From the NCBI GenBank assembly GCA_944323705.1, contig CALUTM010000010.1, positions 1-45,328 of the forward strand: a stretch of DNA of 45,328 nt, read 5' to 3'. The translations under genes and the position numbers were made by a program. This stretch comes from Candidatus Gastranaerophilales bacterium. GTDB taxonomy: Bacteria; Cyanobacteriota; Vampirovibrionia; Gastranaerophilales; Gastranaerophilaceae. Below the pieces are notes generated by a model. The model ran no database searches. It saw only the letters and a program-made list of their open reading frames with translations, and was not told the DNA's origin. Positions 15,608-23,601 of the stretch are shown piece by piece (within the stretch, counting starts at the first letter, position 1; each line of letters opens with the position of its first letter).

Positions 15608-16783
15608 ACCGAAAACGGCAAGATATGACATATTGGAATAAACCATTATATTACCCTGTTTTTGCGGTTCAAACAAATTAAGCAAAAACCCCGTTGCCGT
15701 CCCTAATAATCCGACCATCATAAAGAAGCAAAAGTTCATTATGCTGACAGCCGTTCCCGAGACCATTTTTCTGTTAGTCAGATGTAAAACAGGCACCAAA
15801 AGCGAAGTTAGACTTGCATTTGCAGCTAGCACAAAGAAAATTACGGCTATAAAATCCGTCCTTATTTTAAATATCAGGCAGATACAAATAATTAAAAGGC
15901 TTAAAAAAGTTATGACTGAAGCATTTTTGAGAAAAATAACTCTGTGATTATGGCATATTTTACACAAAGAAGCATTAACTATATTAAATACCGCAGCAAT
16001 AACAGCCATCGCAGACAGTACCATTGCAGACTTAGAAGACGGCATCAGACAAAAATCCTCAAGAAACTTTTTGCCGATAATTGCCTGAATTGCGTATGAT
16101 ATTCCGAAATTACAACACGCAAAACTGAAAAGATTTCTGTTATGTTTTTTATGCAGCACCAGCCTAAAAGGTAAAAGTCTCATTTTGACACTTTTATTAA
16201 TCGGCGGAATTTGCACTTGTCTTGTCAATAAATAAAAAATCAATGCACCAAATGCTATAACACCTGCCAAAATAAACAAGACTTCACGCCAAGACATATA
16301 TTGCATGGCAAATACAAACGGAGCATTCGCAGCAATACCGCCCGCATACCCTATAAACAACATTATTGAAATCGCAATCCCAAAATCTTTTTCCGGCACA
16401 CAGGCTTTAATTTCTCTAATAAGGCTCAAATAAAACATACTTCCGCCAAAACCGACTAATGCCCTTGAAAAATACATTAATATCAGGTTTGATGAAATCG
16501 GGAAAAGAATCGTCCCTAAAGCCAAAATAACAGCACCTGCAAGAATAACCCTCAATCCGCCGAAGCGTTCGACCATAACCCCTATAACCAACTGATTAAA
16601 TGCATATATGTACATAAATATTGCACCAAACGCCGTTATATAAGGAGCACTCAATTTAAGTTCATGTTGAAGTACGTCAAAAACCGCACCGGGGATTGCT
16701 ATTCTATGGAAGTTTGCAAAAAAGTAAAACATACTTCCCAAAAGAATTAATAATAATGATACCCAAGCCTTCTTTTCTTTCAT
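15545..16783 (-). CDS. Major facilitator superfamily transporter
   Basis: This 412-residue inner-membrane transporter has twelve hydrophobic segments. The first is WVSLLLILLGSMFYFFANF. The loop 2-3 motif region reads GVMVERFGGLRVILAGAV, a fair match to the MFS motif A pattern (G-x3-D/E-R-x-G-x-R). The C-terminus is short and cytoplasmic. Substrate is unknown; the general appearance is of a nitrate/oxalate-formate or sugar-phosphate-like MFS permease, but I would not choose. A TTGACA box with a 17-bp spacer lies upstream (16793-16821), 9 nt from the ATG. The 3' end overlaps coaE by 63 nt. Confidence 0.87.
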   Translation of the reverse strand: MKEKKAWVSLLLILLGSMFYFFANFHRIAIPGAVFDVLQHELKLSAPYITAFGAIFMYIYAFNQLVIGVMVERFGGLRVILAGAVILALGTILFPISSNLILMYFSRALVGFGGSMFYLSLIREIKACVPEKDFGIAISIMLFIGYAGGIAANAPFVFAMQYMSWREVLFILAGVIAFGALIFYLLTRQVQIPPINKSVKMRLLPFRLVLHKKHNRNLFSFACCNFGISYAIQAIIGKKFLEDFCLMPSSKSAMVLSAMAVIAAVFNIVNASLCKICHNHRVIFLKNASVITFLSLLIICICLIFKIRTDFIAVIFFVLAANASLTSLLVPVLHLTNRKMVSGTAVSIMNFCFFMMVGLLGTATGFLLNLFEPQKQGNIMVYSNMSYLAVFGLFFLLSLFEMYKAMKLSNKY

Positions 16784-16792
16784 ACTCCAGTA

Positions 16793-16821
16793 AGAGTACC
16801 GCTAACAGAATGCATTGTCAA
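16793..16821 (-). promoter_or_regulatory. Possible promoter of the MFS gene
   Basis: On the minus strand TTGACA (16821-16816), a 17-bp spacer and a poor -10 (TACTCT, 16798-16793) lie 9 nt before the ATG. The -35 is perfect but the -10 is weak. Confidence 0.4.
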
Positions 16822-16949
16822 TAAATCCATCCGATGCCTGCTAATTCTATTAGCAAACAAAAGCATAAAAAAAAGGAATCCTTATGCAGAATTCCTATGG
16901 TTGTTTTTACCTCATGTTTTTTCTTTTTTACTCTGTCTTAACTCGTGTT

Positions 16950-16988
16950 AAAAAAAATCCCCTCCGGCTTACCGATTTACGGCGAGCC
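16950..16988 (-). terminator. Probable terminator after the RHH gene
   Basis: On the minus strand a stem GGCT..CCG/CGG..AGCC with a TAAAT loop (16988-16966) is followed 8 nt later by a run of eight T (16957-16950). It begins 7 nt after the RHH stop codon. Confidence 0.55.
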
Positions 16989-16995
16989 CTTCCCA

Positions 16996-17184
16996 CTAAT
17001 CCAGTAGTGCCTCTAAAATTCTGGCATTTTTATCTGCCAACGTGTTGTTACGAACCTGTGAACGTGTGATGTAGCTTCTCAAAGCTTCTCTGATAAGTTC
17101 CGAACGTGATCTGCTTTCGTTTTCTGCTACTTCGTCAATTTTGCCCAAAAAACTTTCCGGCATTGAAATCAATACTCTTGCCAT
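16996..17184 (-). CDS. Ribbon-helix-helix (CopG-like) DNA-binding protein
   Basis: This 62-residue protein has a clear ribbon-helix-helix pattern: beta strand ARVLISMPESF, helix LGKIDEVAENE, turn SRSRSEL, helix IREALRSYITRS. Basic residues and the SRSRSELIREAL signature match CopG/MetJ/NikR-fold regulators and many type II antitoxins. It has an AAGGAG site 6 nt before the ATG. No toxin-like gene adjoins: the next minus-strand gene upstream is the PurD-like protein, and downstream is only a hairpin. It is therefore probably a stand-alone, autoregulating repressor, and an orphan antitoxin remains possible. Confidence 0.85.
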   Translation of the reverse strand: MARVLISMPESFLGKIDEVAENESRSRSELIREALRSYITRSQVRNNTLADKNARILEALLD

Positions 17185-17294
17185 AATGTACTCCTTTTAT
17201 CTTTATTATACTTTTTTTATCACTCGTATATATATAAAGTATTTCTTAAATAAAAAATTGCCTTTTTTAACAAATTATATTAAGAAATGTAAAG

Positions 17295-18527
17295 TTAGAT
17301 TTTACAAATGTCTTTCCTGTACGTTAGTCCGGCAAAAGAAATTTCATCCATTTCAGAATACACGTTTTTTAATGCTCTTGACAGAGTTGACGCAGTCGCA
17401 GTAATTGATAAAACCGCCCCAGAGCCCGCTTCATATTCCAAATACTTATTTTTATTAACAGACGGGAAAAAGGAAATTAAAGAATTCTCATCAAGCATAT
17501 CTAAGCCCTGAATTACATTCCCGTTGTTATTTATATTTTTACATCTTGCCACAAGTGAGACGGCATAGACATTTTTAATCCTGATTTCTTCCGCCTCATC
17601 ACTAAAAGAGCCTATAATACAGGATTCAAAGAGTCTGTACAAATCTTCATCCAAAACACTTAATATTGCATCGGCGTCACAATCCTGCATAAAATTTTGC
17701 CAACCCAAAACGTATATTCTGCCATCATCGGTTAAAATACCGTTTACTCCTAAAATTCCTACATAAGGATTGCCCTCTATCTCCAGATAATCCAACGTGG
17801 GATATATAACATTATCCGTCAAGAAATACTCTTGTTCCAATGAGAGTTTATAATTGGGAGCACAAGCACCCATGCCGCTTGTCAACTGTCCCCCGTCACC
17901 TTCCAGGGCATGTTTGTATGTTATGGATGACCCCAATGGTAGGGCCTTGTATCCGTCTGTTACCGTATAAAAAGAAAACGGAGTTCCGTAAATATAATCT
18001 TCTATTATAATACCCTTATTTTTTTCTATAAAGAAGGTATCCACATAACTTTTAGCTGATTGATATGACGTAAAAACAACTGCACTGTTATTTTCATTCC
18101 CCTTCAAAACAAACGGATATTTCAGGTTTTTTATGTAATCCAAAGCCATATTCTGTTTTTCAAAAATCCCAAACTTAGGCGTCGGAATTCTTAATTTATA
18201 CAGGACTTTTTTAGCCAAAGCCTTATCATAAATAAGCCTGGAAGCTCCCTTACACGGACCGAAAACCGCCTGATTATTCTGAGTAAACAATGCAACCAAA
18301 TCCGAATTCAAAGCCCGGGTTGAAACAGGTATTGTCATATCTATACCGTTTTCCATAACAAATTCAAGAAGCTCTTTTGTACTGTCTTCTCTTATATCCA
18401 AACACTGGGCAAATTCTTTCAGTGTATCCGTTGCAGGCGTAATAAAAACTTCATGTTTTTCTGATAATTTTTTTGCAAGAGCGTACTCTTTGGCTCCGTT
18501 TCCTATAATAAGAATTTTCTTTCTCAT
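17295..18527 (-). CDS. Degenerate PurD-like (ATP-grasp) protein
   Basis: This 410-residue protein follows GAR synthetase (PurD) throughout. N-terminal KILIIGNGAKEYALAKKLSE matches the GNGGREHAL start. FGPCKGASRLIYDKALAKK, EGDGGQLTSGMGACAPN and DNVIYPTLDYLEIEGNPYVG match the ATP-grasp core. Key elements have eroded: the ATP-loop normally KADGLAAGKGV reads VLKGNENNSAVV (about 140-151), and the metal-binding EFN.RFGDPE segment reads VLGWQNFMQDCD (about 273-284), losing the Glu-x-Asn pair. It may be an inactive paralogue with a binding role, or an enzyme with altered substrate. An extended -10 (TGCTATAAT) ends 7 nt before the ATG, so it is likely leaderless. Confidence 0.8.
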   Translation of the reverse strand: MRKKILIIGNGAKEYALAKKLSEKHEVFITPATDTLKEFAQCLDIREDSTKELLEFVMENGIDMTIPVSTRALNSDLVALFTQNNQAVFGPCKGASRLIYDKALAKKVLYKLRIPTPKFGIFEKQNMALDYIKNLKYPFVLKGNENNSAVVFTSYQSAKSYVDTFFIEKNKGIIIEDYIYGTPFSFYTVTDGYKALPLGSSITYKHALEGDGGQLTSGMGACAPNYKLSLEQEYFLTDNVIYPTLDYLEIEGNPYVGILGVNGILTDDGRIYVLGWQNFMQDCDADAILSVLDEDLYRLFESCIIGSFSDEAEEIRIKNVYAVSLVARCKNINNNGNVIQGLDMLDENSLISFFPSVNKNKYLEYEAGSGAVLSITATASTLSRALKNVYSEMDEISFAGLTYRKDICKI

Positions 18528-18534
18528 AGTTCCA

Positions 18535-18543
18535 ATTATAGCA
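18535..18543 (-). promoter_or_regulatory. Extended -10 promoter of PurD-like gene (leaderless type)
   Basis: The minus strand reads TGCTATAAT, a perfect extended -10, then 7 nt (TGGAACT) to the ATG at 18527. No convincing -35 lies 17 bp upstream, which extended -10 promoters do not require. Confidence 0.55.
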
Positions 18544-18551
18544 TAAAAAGA

Positions 18552-18579
18552 GCGGACATAAACATTTGTTTGTGTCCGC
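18552..18579 (-). terminator. Rho-independent terminator after fba
   Basis: An 11-bp stem (GCGGACATAAA / TTTGTGTCCGC, one G-T pair) with a 6-nt loop lies 112 nt after the aldolase stop. On the minus strand it is followed by TCTTTTTA. Confidence 0.75.
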
Positions 18580-18691
18580 CATATATTACTATTCGTCTGT
18601 AATCACGCTATTGTGGTATCTTTGGAGTCTCTATACCAATCGGTAACTATCATCTGAAAGCCGACAGATATATTTACCCCTACATTTACCC

Positions 18692-19651
18692 CTAGTCGTC
18701 AGCGTGACCAGCAGTTCCTAATACGTCACGCATTTTGTGCATAACCATTTCTTTAACTGCTGTTCTACCAGGTCCCATGTATTCACGCGGGTCGAATTTT
18801 TCAGGATGTTCAATAAAGAATTCTCTGATTGTAGCTGTCATTGCTAATCTTAAGTCAGTATCAATGTTAATCTTAGCAACACCGTGCTTAGAAGCATAAT
18901 TAAGCATTTCTTCGGGAACACCTTGAGCATCCGGCAATTTACCACCGAATTGGTTACATTTAGCAACAAATTCTTTCGGTACAGAAGATGATCCGTGAAG
19001 AACAAGCGGATAATCAAAGCCAACAATTTCGTTTACGGCTTTTTTGATTTCGGCAAGTCTCTCAAAGTCTAATTTAGCTTCGCCTTTGAATTTGTAAGCA
19101 CCATGAGATGTTCCGATAGCAACTGCCAAAGAATCGCAGCCTGTTTCTTTAACAAATCTTGCAGCTTCTTCTGGGTCGGTATAAGTTGAATCTTTAGCGT
19201 GAACTTTAACATCATCTTCAACACCTGCTAATTTACCTAATTCAGCTTCTACTGAAACTCCGCGGGGATGAGCATAATCTACAACCTGCTTAGTTAATTT
19301 AATATTCTCTTCTAACGGGAATCTACTTCCGTCAATCATAACAGAAGAGAAACCACCGTCAATACAAGCCTTACAAATATCAAAATCTGCACCGTGGTCT
19401 AAGTGTAATGCAATAGGTACAGTAGTTGTAGCCAAAGCTGCTTCAACTAATTTGATTAAGTAAGTTTGATTAGCATACTTTCTTGCACCGGCAGAAACCT
19501 GAAGAATAATTGGTGATCTTGTTTCTTCAGCAGCTTCTGCAATAGCCTGCAAAATTTCCATGTTGTTAACGTTGTAAGCACCGATAGCGTAACCGCCAGC
19601 TAATGCTTTTTTGAACATTTCGCCTGTTCCGACTAATCTTCTTTCACTCAT
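18692..19651 (-). CDS. fba: Class II fructose-1,6-bisphosphate aldolase
   Basis: This 319-residue zinc-dependent TIM-barrel aldolase is unmistakable. It opens with GTGEMFKKALAGGYAIGAYN and contains zinc and catalytic motifs LHLDHGADFD (about 83), the VSVEAELGKLAGVED loop with glutamate ligands, SHGAYKF, LVLHGSSSVP and KINIDTDLRLA. It catalyses the reversible cleavage of fructose 1,6-bisphosphate in glycolysis and gluconeogenesis. Codon use is visibly more biased than in neighbouring genes, as expected for high expression. AGGAG lies 8 nt before the ATG. It is monocistronic, with a terminator at 18552-18579. With ppdK in the same window it fits a sugar-fermenting, PPi-linked central metabolism. 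Confidence 0.96.
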   Translation of the reverse strand: MSERRLVGTGEMFKKALAGGYAIGAYNVNNMEILQAIAEAAEETRSPIILQVSAGARKYANQTYLIKLVEAALATTTVPIALHLDHGADFDICKACIDGGFSSVMIDGSRFPLEENIKLTKQVVDYAHPRGVSVEAELGKLAGVEDDVKVHAKDSTYTDPEEAARFVKETGCDSLAVAIGTSHGAYKFKGEAKLDFERLAEIKKAVNEIVGFDYPLVLHGSSSVPKEFVAKCNQFGGKLPDAQGVPEEMLNYASKHGVAKINIDTDLRLAMTATIREFFIEHPEKFDPREYMGPGRTAVKEMVMHKMRDVLGTAGHADD

Positions 19652-19783
19652 TTGAGTTCTCCTTCTTTCTTTTACATAGAGGCTAAAACCTCTCTACATG
19701 CTATTTATTACTACAAAAGGGGGGAAATGTAAAGAGGGAATATCTAAAAAGCGTGGATAAGGTTTTGGGAGAATATCGTGCTA

Positions 19784-20146
19784 CTAAACCGCCTTGTCAG
19801 GAAGTGATTGTTTGATAAATTTTAGCTGCACCTGAGTGTTTACGCTTTCTCCGGGGAATTTATCCGGCAGCGGCTTATATGGTGCACCTGCTTTTACGGC
19901 ATCAAGAACGGATTTATTAGCTTTCTCCTCTGTTGAGTTAATAATTTTAGGTTCGGAAATTTCACCATTCTTCTTTACACGGAATTGAACGGTTACTTCA
20001 TAATCCTTATCCGCTTTATAGGGAGTCCAATTATTATGAACCGCGTTCGGCAGATAATTAAAATACTGCGTGAGATTTTCAAACGGACTTTCCTCCGCCA
20101 TAGCCGGAAGAGATAACAATGCCAGCAAAACCAAAAACTTTTTCAT
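19784..20146 (-). CDS. Exported TonB-C-domain protein
   Basis: This 120-residue protein has a clean signal peptide (MKKFLVLLALLSLPAMAEE, cleavage after AMA). A TonB C-terminal-like fold follows: YEVTVQFRVKKNGEISEPKI, then a helix SVLDAVKAGAPYKPLP and a final strand VNTQVQLKFIKQ. It lacks the N-terminal membrane anchor and proline-rich linker of true TonB, so it is a periplasmic TonB-C domain and not an energy transducer by itself. AGGAG precedes the ATG. It starts 8 nt after the alanine racemase stop and is likely co-transcribed with it, hinting at an envelope role. Confidence 0.8.
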   Translation of the reverse strand: MKKFLVLLALLSLPAMAEESPFENLTQYFNYLPNAVHNNWTPYKADKDYEVTVQFRVKKNGEISEPKIINSTEEKANKSVLDAVKAGAPYKPLPDKFPGESVNTQVQLKFIKQSLPDKAV

Positions 20147-20154
20147 AACCGCTC

Positions 20155-21276
20155 CTATCTTACATAAATTCTCGGCAGACGAACCTTAAGTCTGCAAGTT
20201 AATTCGTAATTAATAGTATCCAATATTTCCGCCCAACTATCAAGAGAAAGTTCCTTATCATCAAGAAGAGTTATCACGTCTCCCGGTTTAGCGTCTATAT
20301 CGCCAATATCAAACATCATCTGATCCATTGTAATATTCCCGATTTGACGAACTTTTTTGCCGTTTAAAATACCATAAATTTTATTGGAAAGATTTCTCGA
20401 GACACCGTCAGCGTAACCAATCGGAATAGTCGCGACTTTTGTCGGTTCGTACGCTATAAACTTGTGAGAATAACTTACACCCTCACCCTCTTTGACTTCA
20501 TGTATATTCGTAATACGACCTTTGAGTCCCATAACTTGTTTTAAAGCCGGTTTATAATTAACATGCGGCGGTAAATCAGGATAAAGTCCGTAAAGCGAAA
20601 TTCCGACCCTTACCATATTAGATTTAATTTCATAAGCAAAGGTTGCCGCCGTGTTTTGAATATGCAAAAGAAGTCCCGTAGTATCAATGTTATCAATAAC
20701 ACTGTTCCACCTGTCCACTTGCTTTTGGGTTTCATTTTCTTCCTCCGCACTTGCAAGGTGAGTGAATATACCTTCAAAAATTAAGTAATCGGCACTTTTT
20801 ACCTTCTCAATATATTCTAATGCGTTTTCCCAACGCACTCCGATTCTGTTCATACCAGTATCAATTTTTACGTGCACTTTGGGCTTAAGCCCCGTTCTTT
20901 CGTAAACATCCCTGCAGGCTCTTAAGTGCTCCTCATTAAAAACAGAAAACGCAATATCGTTTTGTGCCGCCGATTCTATTGCCCAAAGAGGAATTGCTCC
21001 GACAACCAAAACAGGAGCTTTTATTTTTACTCTCCTTAAATCCAAACCCTCATCTACGGAAGAAACCCCAAATGCGTCAACACCGGAAGCCAACATTGTT
21101 TGGGCAAGCATTGAGGCACCATGTCCGTATGCATCCGCCTTTACAATAGCCATAAACTTTTTATCAGCAGGAATACCTTTTTTAATCTCTATAATATTCT
21201 GAGCCAAAGATTCAAGGTTAATCTCTACCCAGGCATCTTTGTGAATATTTACGTTTGATTGTCTTACGTTTTTCAT
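20155..21276 (-). CDS. alr: Alanine racemase
   Basis: This 373-residue fold-type III PLP enzyme interconverts L- and D-alanine for peptidoglycan. The PLP lysine is in MAIVKADAYGHGA (K46). The second catalytic residue is the Tyr of GEGVSYSHKF (about 266). Supporting motifs are HVKIDTGMNRIG, VRVGISLYGLYPD, IPIGYADGVSRNLSNK and ITMDQMMFDIG. Length is normal. It heads a two-gene unit with the TonB-C protein. Its start codon is 83 bp from the divergent HExxH gene, so the two promoters share this spacer. Confidence 0.95.
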   Translation of the reverse strand: MKNVRQSNVNIHKDAWVEINLESLAQNIIEIKKGIPADKKFMAIVKADAYGHGASMLAQTMLASGVDAFGVSSVDEGLDLRRVKIKAPVLVVGAIPLWAIESAAQNDIAFSVFNEEHLRACRDVYERTGLKPKVHVKIDTGMNRIGVRWENALEYIEKVKSADYLIFEGIFTHLASAEEENETQKQVDRWNSVIDNIDTTGLLLHIQNTAATFAYEIKSNMVRVGISLYGLYPDLPPHVNYKPALKQVMGLKGRITNIHEVKEGEGVSYSHKFIAYEPTKVATIPIGYADGVSRNLSNKIYGILNGKKVRQIGNITMDQMMFDIGDIDAKPGDVITLLDDKELSLDSWAEILDTINYELTCRLKVRLPRIYVR

Positions 21277-21325
21277 TTTTTAACTTCCGTACTATTACAT
21301 TATGTAAAAATTATCTATCAAAAAT

Positions 21326-21352
21326 TAAAGTTTTCAAGAAAAATGCCGATAA
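21326..21352 (+). promoter_or_regulatory. Perfect sigma-28 (FliA)-type promoter
   Basis: TAAA at 21326-21329, a 15-bp spacer, then GCCGATAA at 21345-21352. This matches the enterobacterial FliA consensus TAAA-N15-GCCGATAA at all 12 positions. It drives the HExxH gene, whose ATG lies 7 nt downstream. No ribosome site is present. Confidence 0.75.
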
Positions 21353-21359
21353 TAAGAAT

Positions 21360-22088
21360 ATGGCAAATATTAAGTTAAATTTGAACAAATTTAATGCCTA
21401 TCTTCAGAAAAATAAGATAGATTTTTCTGCTGAACAGGCTAATTTTGATACAATTTTTAAAGAATGTAATACCATAACTCCTGATGACGGAGAGCTTAAA
21501 GACGACGAGATGAAAAATTTTCTCGGCAAAATCAGCGGAAGCCTCGCCAGTGTTATCAACAAATATATTAACGGAAATCAAACAAATGCAATCCAACAGG
21601 TAGCACCATGGCGGAATGATGCCGAGCAGAGGGAATATAACGAGATTTTGCAAGAAGCTATAAAAACGATTGAAGACAATCAAGAACTTTTAGGCTTAAG
21701 TGATGAAGAAATTGAATATATTAAGAATGGTAAAATAGAATCAATTGAACAGGGTTCCGCAAGATACGATAAGGGCGATGACCGATTAAAATTCAATATA
21801 AATGACTTAAACAAGCCCGATAAAGGAAACTTTATAAAAGTTCTTATACACGAAGCAACGCACGCAAGTATAAAAAGCGGTAACAACACCCAAGATGAAG
21901 AGCGAAAATGTGAAACCAGGGCAATACAGGGAGCTTTAAAACTCTATAAAGCGGGAGAAATCGATAATTTCCCTATAATTAATAAGATGTTGAGTGAATT
22001 GGAAGATGAAAACACCCTAAACCAATTCATAGAGGAGTGGTTAACAAAATGCGGATATGGCGACTACCCAGAGTCCTCCGTTCGTTAA
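21360..22088 (+). CDS. Putative zinc metallopeptidase (HExxH), sigma-28-linked
   Basis: The frame is open further upstream, but the ATG at 21360 directly follows the sigma-28-like box, giving 242 residues. The zinc site is LIHEATHASI (H164, E165, H168), followed 16-17 residues later by EERKCETRAIQGAL, where E181 or E185 could be the third ligand (gluzincin-like). The N-terminal 110 residues are helical and charged; there is no signal peptide or membrane segment. The family is unknown to me. Its promoter and the FliA-like sigma gene in this window suggest a link with motility or a flagellum-timed programme. That is inference, and the substrate is unknown. Confidence 0.78.
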   Translation: MANIKLNLNKFNAYLQKNKIDFSAEQANFDTIFKECNTITPDDGELKDDEMKNFLGKISGSLASVINKYINGNQTNAIQQVAPWRNDAEQREYNEILQEAIKTIEDNQELLGLSDEEIEYIKNGKIESIEQGSARYDKGDDRLKFNINDLNKPDKGNFIKVLIHEATHASIKSGNNTQDEERKCETRAIQGALKLYKAGEIDNFPIINKMLSELEDENTLNQFIEEWLTKCGYGDYPESSVR

Positions 22089-22313
22089 ACACTTTTTAAC
22101 AGTGATTTTGTTATGCAAGGATGCAAATTGACAAATTATAGTGAATTATTAACTTTTGTAAACACGAGTTTAGAGGCTAAAACCCAGTAAAATCAAAAAA
22201 AATATATAAACGCTTCACTACAAAAATTAAGCAATTTTCTGTTATTAAATGTTTTTATACTTATGTGTAGTACAAACGATTATAACAAATTTTTATGAAA
22301 GGACGTACAGATT

Positions 22314-22541
22314 ATGACAACAATTAATCCGATAGTAACTCCACAAACACAAGCACCTGCGTTTAAAGGAGGCAAGAAAAAGGCTCTTAAAATTTTAGAC
22401 AAGGCAGCTTTTGAAATCCCTGAAAAATTTATTAACAAAAACAGACCAAAAGCTGAAATTCAAGAAAAAGCTATGCGTGAAGTGTTGCTGAATTTCCCTC
22501 AAACCTTAAAAGATTTTATTGCAAAAATCGTAAAGAAATAA
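22314..22541 (+). CDS. Small PAFKG-motif protein (75 aa)
   Basis: This 75-residue basic protein begins MTTINPIVTPQTQAPAFKGG and then forms amphipathic lysine-rich helices (ALKILDKAAFEIPEKF, AMREVLLNFPQTLKDFIAKI). The opening is almost the same as in the proteins at 43051 and 43362, at nucleotide level too. GAAAGGA lies 13 nt before the ATG. No catalytic motif or membrane segment is present. The conserved TINP.xTP..xAPAFK(G) segment followed by a variable helical body looks like a shared N-terminal signal or anchor. Function unknown. Confidence 0.8.
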   Translation: MTTINPIVTPQTQAPAFKGGKKKALKILDKAAFEIPEKFINKNRPKAEIQEKAMREVLLNFPQTLKDFIAKIVKK

Positions 22542-22563
22542 CATTTTAAGTAATGCAGTAATA

Positions 22564-22578
22564 TCGGGCAATGCCCGA
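22564..22578. repeat. TCGGGCAATGCCCGA palindrome
   Basis: Seven-base arms about a central A. Related copies are at 10992-11009 (imperfect) and 22905-22919 (C-to-T and G-to-A changes that keep the pairing). Confidence 0.65.
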
Positions 22579-22658
22579 CATTAACTAACAATTATATTTA
22601 CCCCTCCCCTTGAAAGACGTAAAACTCGGAACTTAAACTACTAACAATTATATTTTTT

Positions 22659-22776
22659 GTCATGCTGAACTTGGTTCAGCATCTTATCGGCTTGGCGTTA
22701 TACTTGAGGTTTGGTAAGATCCTGAACAGATTGAAAAACTACACTATCGTTAGTTTTTCTAATCTTTCAGGATGAC
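22659..22776. repeat. MITE-like palindromic element, copy 1
   Basis: Ends are GTCATGCTGAA and TTCAGGATGAC, inverted at 10 of 11 positions. The interior has a hairpin ATGCTGAAC-TTG-GTTCAGCAT (22662-22682), then CTTATCGGCTTGGCGTTATA, and a long hairpin built on GATTGAAAAACTA / TAGTTTTTCTAATC. A related copy with a partly inverted core is at 43805-43887. No open frame is inside. Confidence 0.65.
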
Positions 22777-22904
22777 ATTGTGAGAATGTATGACGGATGA
22801 AACCCGCTTTTTTTTAGATATTTATTGGGGGTTTTTAGCCAGTAGATTGGTGTAATTTTGATGATAAATACCATATTAAGAGTTTGAATTTAGAATAGTT
22901 TTTG

Positions 22905-22919
22905 TCAGGCAATGCCTGA
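22905..22919. repeat. TCAGGCAATGCCTGA palindrome
   Basis: Same architecture as 22564-22578 with compensatory base changes in both arms. The flank TTTTTGTCAGGCA also occurs, inverted and with one change, at 11151-11163. Confidence 0.6.
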
Positions 22920-22973
22920 TCTGCTATTATAGGGTGCAAAAATTCTCCTTACTGGACATTTATGCTTGAGTTT

Positions 22974-23270
22974 TTATGCTACCTGAACGGTATAGCCTAA
23001 TTCTTTAATAATTTTTAGTGCAGTAGCTAGTTGAGGCTGTTGTTCTCCGTTAAAAATCGCATAAAGGTTGCTTCTTGAAATACCTGTTTTTTTAGAAATA
23101 CCTAAGATAGAGTCCTTGGCTCGTACTGCATATTCTAAAGCCTTTACAAACGCGTTTAAATCATTGTTTTGCAAAAATTCTTCAAACCCAATATTTATCC
23201 ATTCTTTTATATCTTCATCTGTTTTTAAATCACTTAAAATATATTCACTGAAAGGTTTTGATTTCGTCAT
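22974..23270 (-). CDS. HTH antitoxin of HI1420 type
   Basis: This 98-residue protein has a C-terminal helix-turn-helix (LGISKKTGISRSNLYAIFNG, about 57-76, then EQQPQLATALKIIKELGY) of the HI1420-like 'addiction module antidote' family. The N-terminal half (SEYILSDLKTDEDIKEWINI) is the toxin-contact part. Its ATG overlaps the TGA of the upstream toxin frame (ATGA), the standard toxin-first order of HI1419/HI1420 modules. The toxin is broken, so this antitoxin now stands alone and may persist as an autoregulator or immunity factor. Confidence 0.85.
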   Translation of the reverse strand: MTKSKPFSEYILSDLKTDEDIKEWINIGFEEFLQNNDLNAFVKALEYAVRAKDSILGISKKTGISRSNLYAIFNGEQQPQLATALKIIKELGYTVQVA

Positions 23271-23589
23271 TTTTTAAGCCTCCATTGTTCAAGAAGTTCT
23301 TGTGCTTTTTCTATATCTTTTGATTGTTTTGACTTATCACCGCCATTGATTAATAAGATTATTTTATTATTTCTTGTGCATAATAAATCCTATATCCTTT
23401 GCCAAAAGTAAAACGTAATTCTGAGCTATCCTCAGATAACTTTTTAGAATCATCAAAATTTCCGTCCTCAATTCTAAGTATTCTTTGGTTTATTCGTTTC
23501 CTGATGATGCTATCCTATGAATTTAGCTCTTCTATAATTGGAGCCTTACCGTTTGGTAATATCAGATACTCAATATCGTAATTATCCAT
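23267..23589 (-). pseudogene. Broken RelE/HI1419-type toxin gene
   Basis: Reading from ATG 23589 gives MDNYDIEYLILPNGKAPIIE and ELNS, then an in-frame TAG. It continues as DSIIRKRINQRILRIEDG up to FGKGYRIYY. After this a frame change is needed to reach NKIILLINGGDKSKQSKDIE and a terminal EQWRLKK that stops on the antitoxin ATG. The pieces together match a full-length HI1419/RelE-like toxin of about 107 residues, including the KGYRIYY and ILLINGGDKS strands. One nonsense codon plus one frameshift (323 nt, not a multiple of 3) inactivate it. Sequencing error could explain one lesion but hardly both. Confidence 0.85.
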
Positions 23590-23601
23590 AATTATACCGT
23601 A

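Larger units (their letters stand above)
22542..22973. other. Repeat-rich intergenic island
   Basis: No gene is seen over 432 bp. From left to right it holds a TCGGGCA/TGCCCGA palindrome followed by ACATTAACTA (22564-22588), the ACTAACAATTATATTTACCC block shared with about 11374, a MITE-like element (22659-22776), and a TCAGGCA/TGCCTGA palindrome (22905-22919). Confidence 0.75.

Noticed and set aside
23267-23589. TAG read-through or recoding in the toxin
   Set aside because: Other genes in the window use TAG as a normal stop, no selenocysteine- or pyrrolysine-type element is seen, and a separate frameshift is also present. A pseudogene is simpler.
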